This document shows positions 1 to 7,943 of a DNA stretch of 16,132 bases, one piece after another. The position numbers and the translations under genes were made by a program. The notes under the pieces were generated by a model. That model saw only the letters and a program-made list of their open reading frames with translations, ran no database searches and was not told where the DNA came from. The stretch is from Ruminococcaceae bacterium UBA5396 (GTDB lineage Bacteria > Bacillota > Clostridia > Oscillospirales > Acutalibacteraceae), in NCBI GenBank assembly GCA_002410715.1, contig DHOG01000155.1, positions 18,430-34,561 on the forward strand, read 5' to 3'. Every line of letters starts with the position of its first letter. Positions within the stretch are counted from its first letter, which is position 1.

Positions 1-1
1 C

Positions 2-580
2 ACCAGAGAGGATATGCAGCAATCCGTTCTGAGAATTCTGGATACATATAAAGCTGCGGGGCTTGAAATCATGTTGGAGCAGGCAAACGCATATGCGGTT
101 CCATATGCATCTAAAATTATCAACGCCCCTTCCTCTTGCAGTGGATACGATATGTTCGACGAGGAAATACCATTTTATCAAATCGTATTTCACGGAATCG
201 TCCCTATGACCTCTGCCCCCATGCTCCAGTCGGACTCTCGAGTAAACTTTCTGAAAACTGTAGAAACGGGGAGCGAGCTGCTGTATGCAGGCATTCATAA
301 CCATTCTAGTGTTTTAACGGATACGCGTTTTGATCATCTGTATAGTACAACCGTATCCTTTTGGCTGGAGGATGCTGAGGAACAATATATTCAGTACCAT
401 CCTATATTGGAAAAAATCTACGGCATGCAAATTGTTGCTCATGAGACATTAAGAGATTATGTGACACAGACTACATTTGAGGGCGGAATCCGTGTCTATG
501 TAAATTATGGTGATCAGGCGGTCACTGTCAACAAAATGACTGTACCACCAATGGGATTTGCCATAGCGGAGGGGGAGTAG
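2..580 (+). CDS. DUF5696-family protein, C-terminal part (5' end outside window)
   Basis: The reading frame is open to the window edge, so the ATG at 14 is probably internal and this is the last ~190 residues of a longer protein. The visible part matches my recollection of the C-terminal region of DUF5696: the segments IPFYQIVFHG, the stretch FLKTVETGSELLYA, the late TTFEGGIRVYVNYG and the final VPPMGFAIAEGE resemble members I know. DUF5696 proteins are usually large and are often encoded beside CUT1 sugar ABC transporters; a glycoside-hydrolase-like TIM barrel has been suspected, but I know of no proven activity. The C-terminal ~30 residues look like a small beta-sandwich of the kind that ends many glycoside hydrolases. 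There is no sorting signal or membrane anchor at the C-terminus. The stop lies 4 nt before the next start, so it is very probably co-transcribed with the permeases. Confidence 0.8.
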   Translation, partial: TREDMQQSVLRILDTYKAAGLEIMLEQANAYAVPYASKIINAPSSCSGYDMFDEEIPFYQIVFHGIVPMTSAPMLQSDSRVNFLKTVETGSELLYAGIHNHSSVLTDTRFDHLYSTTVSFWLEDAEEQYIQYHPILEKIYGMQIVAHETLRDYVTQTTFEGGIRVYVNYGDQAVTVNKMTVPPMGFAIAEGE

Positions 581-584
581 CGTT

Positions 585-1487
585 TTGGAAAAGAGAAAAC
601 TTAGAATGAATCTAACGACCAGAAATAGCTGGAACGGTTTCTTTTTTGTGCTACCCTTCTATATTGGATTCATGTTGTTTTTTCTGCACCCGTTGATTCA
701 ATCTCTGCTTTTTGCATTCCACTCAGTTAAAATTGATGTAAAAGAATATACCATGTCCTTCATGGGCTTGAAAAATTTTAATTACATTTTCGCACAGGAT
801 GCAGACTATAAAATAAATTTGATTTTCGGCAGCTTGGACCTGTTTTGGAAGGTACCGGTTATTGTAATTTCGAGTTTGTTTTTTGCTATGATTTTGAACC
901 AGAAGTTTTTTGGGCGGGGTTTTATACGGGCGGTCTTCTTTCTTCCGGTCATTATCGCTACCGGTGTCGCCATGGACGTTGTGCAGGGAGATATGATTGC
1001 CAGCAGTATATTTACGGGCAATGTGGTTTCCGGGGGCGAAATTTCTCACAGCTCGGCATTGCGCAGTCTGTTGCTGGAGGCTGGAATGTCTGAGGCAGTC
1101 ACCAGAAGCATAACGGCAGTATTTGACAATATGTTCAGTCTAATGTGGAAAACAGGAATACAGATGATTGTGTTTTTGGCAGGCCTGCAAAGTATTTCTC
1201 CTTCACTATATGAGGCTTCAGCAATCGAGGGAGCGACCGCATGGGAAAATTTTTGGAAAATTACCCTGCCCATGCTGTTGCCGATTACGATGGTTAATGT
1301 CATATATACGATTATAGATTTGTTCACGGATTCAAAAAATGCCATCATGCTGCAAGTGCTGAGTAATATCAATACTCTGCGGTTGGGTTGGGCGTCCGCA
1401 ATGGCATGGGCATATTTTTTCGTTATTGCTCTTGTTTTGGCAATTGTTTTCATAGTGTTTTCCCGATTGTCCCGAAACCATAGTTAG
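585..1487 (+). CDS. CUT1 carbohydrate ABC transporter permease (LplB/UgpA type)
   Basis: This is a 300-residue integral membrane protein, the usual size for the MalF-like subunit of Gram-positive CUT1 importers. About six hydrophobic segments are visible, starting with FFFVLPFYIGFMLFFL near residue 20 and ending with a strongly hydrophobic stretch before the C-terminal SRLSRNHS. The cytoplasmic EAA loop, which docks on the ATPase, is clear at residues 210-217 (EASAIEGA) and is followed by WENFWKITLP. The TTG at 585 is taken as the start because GGGGGAG at 571-577 lies just upstream; the ATG at 606 is a possible alternative but has a poorer site. It should pair with the next gene to form the membrane channel. 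The substrate cannot be read from the permease, but the GH38 gene suggests mannose-containing oligosaccharides. An unusual periplasmic-side insertion rich in Ser and Gly lies around residues 145-165. Confidence 0.9.
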   Translation: MEKRKLRMNLTTRNSWNGFFFVLPFYIGFMLFFLHPLIQSLLFAFHSVKIDVKEYTMSFMGLKNFNYIFAQDADYKINLIFGSLDLFWKVPVIVISSLFFAMILNQKFFGRGFIRAVFFLPVIIATGVAMDVVQGDMIASSIFTGNVVSGGEISHSSALRSLLLEAGMSEAVTRSITAVFDNMFSLMWKTGIQMIVFLAGLQSISPSLYEASAIEGATAWENFWKITLPMLLPITMVNVIYTIIDLFTDSKNAIMLQVLSNINTLRLGWASAMAWAYFFVIALVLAIVFIVFSRLSRNHS

Positions 1488-1498
1488 GAGGCGTGCAC

Positions 1499-2491
1499 AT
1501 GTTTAACACGCTCGCGGAATATTTAACGCTGAAACACCATAGAAGCCCTCAGATATTTAAATATAAAGTATCAGGCTTCGTGGTAAAGACCTTCCGCCTG
1601 CTGTTTATCATTGGTCTTAGTTATTTATTCTTGTTTCCTGTCTTTTATATGTTATCGGCATCACTTCAGGATCCTGCTATGGCTCATGATCCCAGCGTTA
1701 TTTGGATTCCGAAGCAGATTTCTCTGGCAAGCTTTAACGGTGCCATAAAAGCTCTAAACTATTGGGAATCTGCGATTCTGACCTTTATCATCGCCGCTGG
1801 TAGCACAGTGGCGTCGGTAGTATCGTGTTCTGTGGTGGGCTACGGCTTTGCGCGTTTCCGCTTTTTCTCTAGCAGAATCGGTTTTATGCTGGTTGTACTC
1901 ACAATCATTGTTCCGCCCCAGACCATCGCTATATCCTCTTATCTGAATTTCCGTTTCTTTGATTTTGGCGGTATTTTAAAGCTATTCTCGCCATTGACAG
2001 GAATCACGGAATGGAATCTGCTGAATACGCCATGGGTATTTATCATACCATCGTTGTTCGCTGCCGGCCTGCGCTCGGGACTTTTCATCCTCATATTCCG
2101 GCAGTTTTTTAAGGGGATGCCACGGGATTTGGAGGAAGCTGCAAAGATTGATGGCTGCGGTGCTCTCAAGACATTTATAAGAGTAATGATTCCGTTGTCT
2201 ATACCCGCATATATAACCGTGCTTCTTTTTTCATTTATCTGGCATTGGAATGATCTGTACAGTAGCTCCATGTTTTTCACTCTGGAGATCCGTCCGCTAT
2301 CCGTTATGCTAAACGGGCTGCTTTCATCACTTAAGGATTCCGGTGTCATAGATTCAGCAATGACGACTTTCGAAATGAGATCGTATATGCAGGCTGGCGC
2401 TTTTCTTACCATCTTGCCGCCTCTTATTATATATATTTTTACGCAGAGATATTTTACAGAAAGCATCGAACGCACGGGAATCGTTGGATAA
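1499..2491 (+). CDS. CUT1 carbohydrate ABC transporter permease (MalG/UgpE/YtcP type)
   Basis: This is the second permease subunit, 330 residues. Hydrophobic segments include LFIIGLSYLFLFPVFYML near the N-terminus, and the EAA loop is well preserved at residues 212-219 (EEAAKIDG), followed by a FIRVMIPLSIP-like continuation. The C-terminus ends in QRYFTESIERTGIVG, close to the FxxGxxxGAVKG-like tails of this subunit family. The ATG at 1499 is preferred: AGGAGG at 1486-1491 is 7 nt away, whereas the in-frame GTG at 1493 sits almost on top of that site. The gene starts 11 nt after the upstream permease stop, and the two should form a heterodimer. No ABC ATPase gene accompanies them, which is normal for CUT1 systems in Bacillota that share an MsmX/MsiK-like ATPase encoded elsewhere. 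Confidence 0.9.
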   Translation: MFNTLAEYLTLKHHRSPQIFKYKVSGFVVKTFRLLFIIGLSYLFLFPVFYMLSASLQDPAMAHDPSVIWIPKQISLASFNGAIKALNYWESAILTFIIAAGSTVASVVSCSVVGYGFARFRFFSSRIGFMLVVLTIIVPPQTIAISSYLNFRFFDFGGILKLFSPLTGITEWNLLNTPWVFIIPSLFAAGLRSGLFILIFRQFFKGMPRDLEEAAKIDGCGALKTFIRVMIPLSIPAYITVLLFSFIWHWNDLYSSSMFFTLEIRPLSVMLNGLLSSLKDSGVIDSAMTTFEMRSYMQAGAFLTILPPLIIYIFTQRYFTESIERTGIVG

Positions 2492-2529
2492 TGTTATACC
2501 CAGAAACGGGATTTTGAGGAGGCATAATA

Positions 2530-5500
2530 ATGATTTTAAAAACATTCTTGGTTAAAAAAGGTATTGCCTGCGTTTTAGTTCTGACCGTATTTTTCACCCT
2601 GTTTTTTGCTGCATCGGATTTCAAGCTGTTCGCTGATCTAGGCTATACTGTTAACAAAAATATTACCAAGGAGTATTTAAAGGATCTAGACGCAGTAAAC
2701 CTATTGAAAACGAATACGCCTGTGGTCTATAACAGTGTGGGAAATCAGGTTTCTATGCCGGACGGATCAAACAACAGTTTTTCATATCTCACAGACGGAC
2801 TGACCTTTGCCGGCAAGCATATTGATATCTGGTCCAACACCGTCGGTCTCACAATTGCTTTTGACATGAAAGTCCGTACTGAATTTGACAAAATGTGGGT
2901 ACTGGGTTATTCGGTGTCCAGTTTACCCCAGCTTTTCATCGGTGAATATAACCTCTATGTATCGGATTCCCTTGAAACGCTTTTTTCCGATGAGAAAAAG
3001 ATAGCGGAGTACAAGTATCAGTCTGGTTCTCCTACTCAGGAGGCCGGACAGGAGTTTGTTTTTTCCGCAAAGCCCCAAGGCCGATATTGCGGTATGAAAA
3101 TTATTAATCCCACCCGCGATGATTCCGATAAGATCATCCGATTGGATGAATTGGGAGTATCGGGCCGCTCTTTGGAAGATAAGCCTTTTGGGGTGAGTGC
3201 CGTGACCCAAGGCATCGGAAAAGAATATCTGGATAATATGACCTCGCCAAATTGCCTGCAGGGACTCGACCCCACTGTGCAGGGGTACAACAGCTCGTAT
3301 ACATACACACATGATACCGAAAAAGATCTGAAATCCTGGGGCGATGGGAATCTTTTTGACGGTAAGCATATTGACCTGAACTGCAGCACCAGTGAACTGC
3401 GAGACGCATATATTTTCTATGATTTGGGCTGCAGAGTGAACATTGAAAACCTGTTTGTCTCCAATATGTATTCCAGTCAAAATGATTACGGTCTTGCGGA
3501 ATATGCCTGGTATGTATCGGATACGTCTGAGGACCTCTTTAACTGGAGAAATGAGGTTTATCGGTATAAAAACACCGACCACTGGAGCGACCAGAGCTAT
3601 GATGGCGCAGCCCAGGATGTGAAGGTCATATCTGGTCAATTAATCGGACGATATGCGGGCATTCGTGTCATCAAGCCAAACAATACGGACCAAACCATCC
3701 GTATAGAATCGATTGGCGTTTTTGGAAAAGAGCATGTGGATTATCAGACGATTACGCAGGGAATAGACACTGCTTATATCCAAAGTATGGGCGAAAACCT
3801 GCTTGCAAAGCGGCTGCCTCAGGCGGCGGACGCCGACGAAAAGAGTCTTGTCCCTGTCGGTGAGGGGGGACTATCTTCCTTAACAAACGGAAAAGTATAT
3901 GGTTCTAAGCTTAGTTTCAGCGGAAAAACCGCCGGAATGAGCCTGATGGTCGACTCCGGAAAAAATATGACTGTGGATAAAATCCTTGTGGTAAGCGGGC
4001 AGCTGGAAAACCTGAACCAAGCTCCTGCCGAATACAGGGTATTCATATCACACAAAAAGGATGAGCTCTTTTTAAATGAAAATCGTCGTGTGGCATATAA
4101 AGCCGCGGCAGTTCCAAATGCTTCGGGCGGGTGCGCACAGGTGTTTATATTGGAAAACAGCGCAAAGGGCAGATATGTGGGCATAAAAATTATTACCCCC
4201 AACAATATGGGTGGAAGTGACACTACAGTTATTCTTGATGAAATCGGCGTATTCGGTCAGTATACTGAACTGCCTAAATACTATGTGGAGACTGAGGATC
4301 TTACACCGGAATATATCAAGGAGGTAGATAAGGGCAATCTGCTCAAGGGGCTGAAGCCGGTCGTCAGACGCCCCGACGGTACCCCGATCACGGATCTGGA
4401 AACGTCAAAGTGGACCGATGGTATTGCGTTCGAGCCGCTAACGAATCAATCTCATGTAGATATTTACGGCAAAACGGAGGGCTTGACAATTACATATGCT
4501 CTTCCGGAACGAGTATCAGTTTCCGGCATTGTAATTGCAAACCATGCTGCAGACTTCGGGAATTATGCGATTGGAGTGTATGAGCTGTATATATCCAAAT
4601 ATATCGACACACTTTATAATCCGCAGAACATGATTGCCGAATTCGACAACCGAGGAAGGTGGAGCCCTCCCTACACCGCATCCTCTCAGGAGTTTGTTTT
4701 TGAAGAGGAACCAGCGGGATACTTTTTTGGTATACGTGTCCTTGTGCCAAATGAAACCGATGAAGCCGTACGCTTGGATGAAATCGTTCTTCTCGGCGAG
4801 GAATCGCCTTATGTGGCGTCGCCGGTAAACCTGCTGGAGGATATGCCTGTAAAAGCGTATCTGACCGACAAAGCCGCGAATAGCACCCTGCTTTTGCATA
4901 CCGATTTTACACACAAAATGCAGCAGGAAATTCTTGATGAAGATAATAAAACTGAGATGTCATTCAAAACCAACGGTAAAACGCTGGATTTCGTAATTGA
5001 TTTATGCCGGAAGATGGATCTGGATTCCTTCCACATAACTGTACCGAGCAGCCAGAATTCGCCTATCCCCCAATATACCATTTACCTATCCGATTATGAG
5101 GAGGACATTTGGGAGGAAAGAACCAAATTTGCTGTTGTGACAGACACCTCTGAACCGATTAAAAAAGGCGGAAAGGGAAGATTTGTCCGTTTCTCCATTC
5201 CAAATCCAGCAGGAAAACAATCCATTAAGATTTTGAGCCTCAGTGCTATAGGAATGGATGACCAGCGACTTGAAAAAGTGAATCAGCTATATAATATAAA
5301 AAATGAGAATATTCTGTTCTTCCGGGAAAACACAGAAACATATGAATTGGAAGAAGATTTCGATGTTACAGAAGTTGAAGCGCTGGTTGACAATAATCCC
5401 GCAAGTTTTATGGATTATTGGGGTGCTGAATACGGTAAAGAATCATTAAACATAGTGTTTAATCTGGGAGGAATGAAAAGTCTGGACGAAATCACCATGT

Positions 5501-6399
5501 TGACGCCGGTGAATGACCCCGACAATTTGGTTCAACCGAAAAAGCTTCATATATATATTGAAGATACGCTCAATGAACTTTTCGGCAAAAAAGCAAAGCC
5601 AGTAGCGGAATATAAATTTAAAAGCCAGGACAGCGGGATGATTTCAATCCGAATTCCTCATAAGCAGGGACGTTATCTCCGCATCGCCGTGGTTGAAGGA
5701 GTGGAGAAAATTGTATCGGGCAATTCTATGATGGTAGTATTCCGTGAAATTCAGGCTATGGGTATATCAATCATTAATGTGCCGGACCCGAACTCCGGGC
5801 CGGGGGTTGCGAAAACCTTTACAAATGTAAAAGAGGGCGTCAAGGTAGAAATATTGGGACTGGATGATAACGACAGTGTCTCATATGCGCGAACCATGAA
5901 AGTAGAGCGTAAGGCACCCACCAAGGCTCAGATTGAACAGCTCATGGCAAACTGGATCATACCTTATAAGTGGATGTATGAGATTTCATTTTACGGAAAC
6001 AAGGGGCAGAAAATCACAGATTTCGGGGAGCGGGAAATTCGGATGACCTTCAAGATTCCAAAGCCGCTTCTGGAACTGACATCCTATCTTGCATGTGACT
6101 CAGAGGATGGAATGATGGTGCTTGGCGCCGACTACACGGAAAATGAGCTTGTATATACACTGAATCCCGAAAACCCAAACTGGAATTTTGCCATTGCAAC
6201 CGGAATAGATGAAGATGTCGATTGGCGAGTACCAGACGCACCAGAAGTACCGGGAGCACCGAACAAACCCGGGAATCACGATAGCCCGACTACGGGCGAT
6301 ATAGAGCGTAAAGACATTGGCATTTTCCTGATCTTGTCATTATTGGCCGTAGAAACATGCCTTATTATAAAAATAAGAAAGCGAGGTATGCAATTATGA
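2530..6399 (+). CDS. Large wall-anchored surface protein with six discoidin-like units and an SPTTG sorting signal
   Basis: The protein has 1289 residues. Residues 1-29 form a signal peptide (KK, then a long hydrophobic core ending AAS). Residues ~39-1082 hold about six units of 155-185 residues. Each of the first four opens with a short helix-like lead (ITKEYL, IGKEYL, IDTAYI, LTPEYI), then NLL/CLQ..P, then a beta-rich core with LTDG, HIDI/HVDI, a YxxYVSD-type strand, GRY(V/A/C)GI(K/R)(I/V) and ends in a (D/E)E(I/L)GV-G strand. This is the pattern of F5/8 type C (galactose-binding-like) domains. Units 5 and 6 are more diverged. Residues ~1090-1230 are another beta-rich region. A proline-rich linker is followed by SPTTGD (1252-1257), a hydrophobic span and the basic tail KIRKRGMQL, which is a sortase-type signal. 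No catalytic domain was recognised, so a glycan-binding or adhesive role is inferred. GAGGAGG at 2516-2522 precedes the ATG. The stop overlaps the next start. Confidence 0.85.
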   Translation: MILKTFLVKKGIACVLVLTVFFTLFFAASDFKLFADLGYTVNKNITKEYLKDLDAVNLLKTNTPVVYNSVGNQVSMPDGSNNSFSYLTDGLTFAGKHIDIWSNTVGLTIAFDMKVRTEFDKMWVLGYSVSSLPQLFIGEYNLYVSDSLETLFSDEKKIAEYKYQSGSPTQEAGQEFVFSAKPQGRYCGMKIINPTRDDSDKIIRLDELGVSGRSLEDKPFGVSAVTQGIGKEYLDNMTSPNCLQGLDPTVQGYNSSYTYTHDTEKDLKSWGDGNLFDGKHIDLNCSTSELRDAYIFYDLGCRVNIENLFVSNMYSSQNDYGLAEYAWYVSDTSEDLFNWRNEVYRYKNTDHWSDQSYDGAAQDVKVISGQLIGRYAGIRVIKPNNTDQTIRIESIGVFGKEHVDYQTITQGIDTAYIQSMGENLLAKRLPQAADADEKSLVPVGEGGLSSLTNGKVYGSKLSFSGKTAGMSLMVDSGKNMTVDKILVVSGQLENLNQAPAEYRVFISHKKDELFLNENRRVAYKAAAVPNASGGCAQVFILENSAKGRYVGIKIITPNNMGGSDTTVILDEIGVFGQYTELPKYYVETEDLTPEYIKEVDKGNLLKGLKPVVRRPDGTPITDLETSKWTDGIAFEPLTNQSHVDIYGKTEGLTITYALPERVSVSGIVIANHAADFGNYAIGVYELYISKYIDTLYNPQNMIAEFDNRGRWSPPYTASSQEFVFEEEPAGYFFGIRVLVPNETDEAVRLDEIVLLGEESPYVASPVNLLEDMPVKAYLTDKAANSTLLLHTDFTHKMQQEILDEDNKTEMSFKTNGKTLDFVIDLCRKMDLDSFHITVPSSQNSPIPQYTIYLSDYEEDIWEERTKFAVVTDTSEPIKKGGKGRFVRFSIPNPAGKQSIKILSLSAIGMDDQRLEKVNQLYNIKNENILFFRENTETYELEEDFDVTEVEALVDNNPASFMDYWGAEYGKESLNIVFNLGGMKSLDEITMLTPVNDPDNLVQPKKLHIYIEDTLNELFGKKAKPVAEYKFKSQDSGMISIRIPHKQGRYLRIAVVEGVEKIVSGNSMMVVFREIQAMGISIINVPDPNSGPGVAKTFTNVKEGVKVEILGLDDNDSVSYARTMKVERKAPTKAQIEQLMANWIIPYKWMYEISFYGNKGQKITDFGEREIRMTFKIPKPLLELTSYLACDSEDGMMVLGADYTENELVYTLNPENPNWNFAIATGIDEDVDWRVPDAPEVPGAPNKPGNHDSPTTGDIERKDIGIFLILSLLAVETCLIIKIRKRGMQL
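2645..5775 (+). repeat. Six tandem discoidin-like protein units
   Basis: Approximate unit boundaries in DNA are 2645-3178, 3189-3740, 3741-4270, 4275-4810, 4811-5280 and 5281-5775. Recurring landmarks are an N-terminal helix-like lead, LTDG or WTDG, a histidine-containing HIDI/HVDI strand, YVSD/YISK followed by LF or LY, and a late GRY-GI-I strand. The units are diverged at DNA level, so this is an old protein-level duplication rather than a recent tandem array. The boundaries are judged by eye. Confidence 0.7.
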
Positions 6400-7898
6400 G
6401 TAAGAAAATCTTATCTTTTGCATTAGTGTTTGTGATGGTTTTCGTGTATGCCGGGTGCGGTAAAAAGGAACCGATATCAAACACGGGTCAGCCGTCAGTT
6501 TCTACCTCATCAGTGGGAGAAGAAACCAAAGTAGAGAATTCATCAACGATATTGGAACAAACCTCTTCTGCGACATCGGTACAAACAAGTCAAACAAGCG
6601 GGACGGTAAATTCCACTACCCAGAGCCATAGCCCTGTTCAAACCACCAAGGTTAAAGTAGATAAAGGCACCAAGGGTATGGAAGTGGGCCTTAATTTCGG
6701 AGGAAAAAAATTTACGATGGCTATATTTGCCACCGAGCGCTATACAAGTTCTGCCTTTACCAGAGTCGTTAAAGCGTTTCAGACAAAATTTAAATGCTCA
6801 ATTTCGATAGAAAAAATCTCATTTGAGGGTTATAGTAAGCAAATAGCAGCAAAAAAATTATCAGGTAAACCGTTTGATATAACTTTCATGCATGGTTCCT
6901 TCTTCCCGGGAAACGTAATTGCAAATCTGCATGAACCACTCAACGGTTATATTACAACTGCGGACCTATTTGATCCGAAGAACCCTGCCGCAGGTGGTAT
7001 AGATTATGAAAAATCTTCTGAGTTCACATGGAAAGGGAAAATTTACGGATACACCGGATATTACGGAGTTAACCCGTATTTGATGTTTTACAACAAGAAG
7101 ATGTTCCGAGATGCCGGCATTACTGACCCCCGCACCCTGTACGAGCGGGGGCAATGGACCTGGGCAAAGCTCAAGGAAATTGGCAAAGAGGTCACAGATA
7201 TAGAAAAAAACAAGTTTCTTGGCGGTTATGAATTTGCGAACAAGGCATTTACTTTCGGGAACAGCGGCAATCCGGTTATCATGAAAAGTGGTGTACCAAA
7301 GGAAAACCTTTCCGACCCTAAAATTTTTACTGCACTTAAATTCCTGCAGGAAATCGGTTCCGGTGCCAACCGCATTCTAACGGATAAGTCGGATATGCAC
7401 AAAACGACGCCGTTCATCAACGGCATCACATATATGTTTGTTGAGGAATCTGACCGGTATGCTAGATTCTGCAGGGAAGTCGCGAAATCGAACGCATTTG
7501 CGAAGACTGCAAAGAATCTGGGCATTGTTCCGGTGCCTCTCGGCCCTGATAACAAGACAAAAGAATACCCTGCGGGATGGGTCGAAGTAACCTGCGCAGG
7601 AAAGGGCACGTCTGACCCACGGGTAGCCGTTGCATTCGCTAAATTCTACTCCACATTCAAGGATCCCGTAAAAGATGAATTTTCCTTTAAACCTGAAGAT
7701 CAGAAATTAATAGACGATCTTTTGAGGAATATTGTCTACCCGAACTGGGGATACGCGGATTCTACGAACTCTATCACCGATTTGTTTTGGGCCATTTCCC
7801 TAAAAAGCGTTAGGGGAGATGATATTGCCAAGATGCTAGGTGACAATAAGCAGCCCATGCAAAACTGTATTAAGGCTGTACTGGACCAGCAGAAATAA
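6396..7898 (+). CDS. Extracellular solute-binding lipoprotein (family 1) of a sugar ABC importer
   Basis: This 500-residue protein is the substrate-capturing component of the importer formed with the two upstream permeases. It has a lipoprotein signal peptide with lipobox YAGC and the lipidated cysteine at residue 21, so it is anchored on the outer face of the membrane. Residues ~22-100 are a low-complexity stalk rich in Ser, Thr, Gln and Val. The rest is a typical family 1 binding-protein fold: FTMAIFATERYT at the start of the first lobe, KPFDITFMHGSF, WKGKIYGYTGYYG and LMFYNKKMFRDAGITDP, and the late NLGIVPVPLGPD followed by YPAGW. The start at 6396 is chosen because it gives a compact signal peptide, is preceded by AGCGAGG at 6380-6386, and overlaps the upstream TGA as ATGA, implying translational coupling. 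The in-frame ATG at 6357 would put 13 polar residues in front of the signal peptide. The ligand is unknown; mannose-containing oligosaccharides are an inference from GH38. Confidence 0.9.
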   Translation: MSKKILSFALVFVMVFVYAGCGKKEPISNTGQPSVSTSSVGEETKVENSSTILEQTSSATSVQTSQTSGTVNSTTQSHSPVQTTKVKVDKGTKGMEVGLNFGGKKFTMAIFATERYTSSAFTRVVKAFQTKFKCSISIEKISFEGYSKQIAAKKLSGKPFDITFMHGSFFPGNVIANLHEPLNGYITTADLFDPKNPAAGGIDYEKSSEFTWKGKIYGYTGYYGVNPYLMFYNKKMFRDAGITDPRTLYERGQWTWAKLKEIGKEVTDIEKNKFLGGYEFANKAFTFGNSGNPVIMKSGVPKENLSDPKIFTALKFLQEIGSGANRILTDKSDMHKTTPFINGITYMFVEESDRYARFCREVAKSNAFAKTAKNLGIVPVPLGPDNKTKEYPAGWVEVTCAGKGTSDPRVAVAFAKFYSTFKDPVKDEFSFKPEDQKLIDDLLRNIVYPNWGYADSTNSITDLFWAISLKSVRGDDIAKMLGDNKQPMQNCIKAVLDQQK

Positions 7899-7943
7899 AC
7901 CTTAAAACTGCAAATCATTTTAAAATTTTAGGAGGGAAATATC

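Noticed and set aside
2923..3639. Long minus-strand open frame (238 codons) inside the first surface protein gene
   Set aside because: It lies wholly within a gene with clear repeated domain landmarks, and its translation shows no family signature.
6357..6395. Upstream start for the solute-binding protein
   Set aside because: It would add 13 polar residues before the lipoprotein signal peptide and lacks a ribosome binding site; the ATG at 6396 is better.
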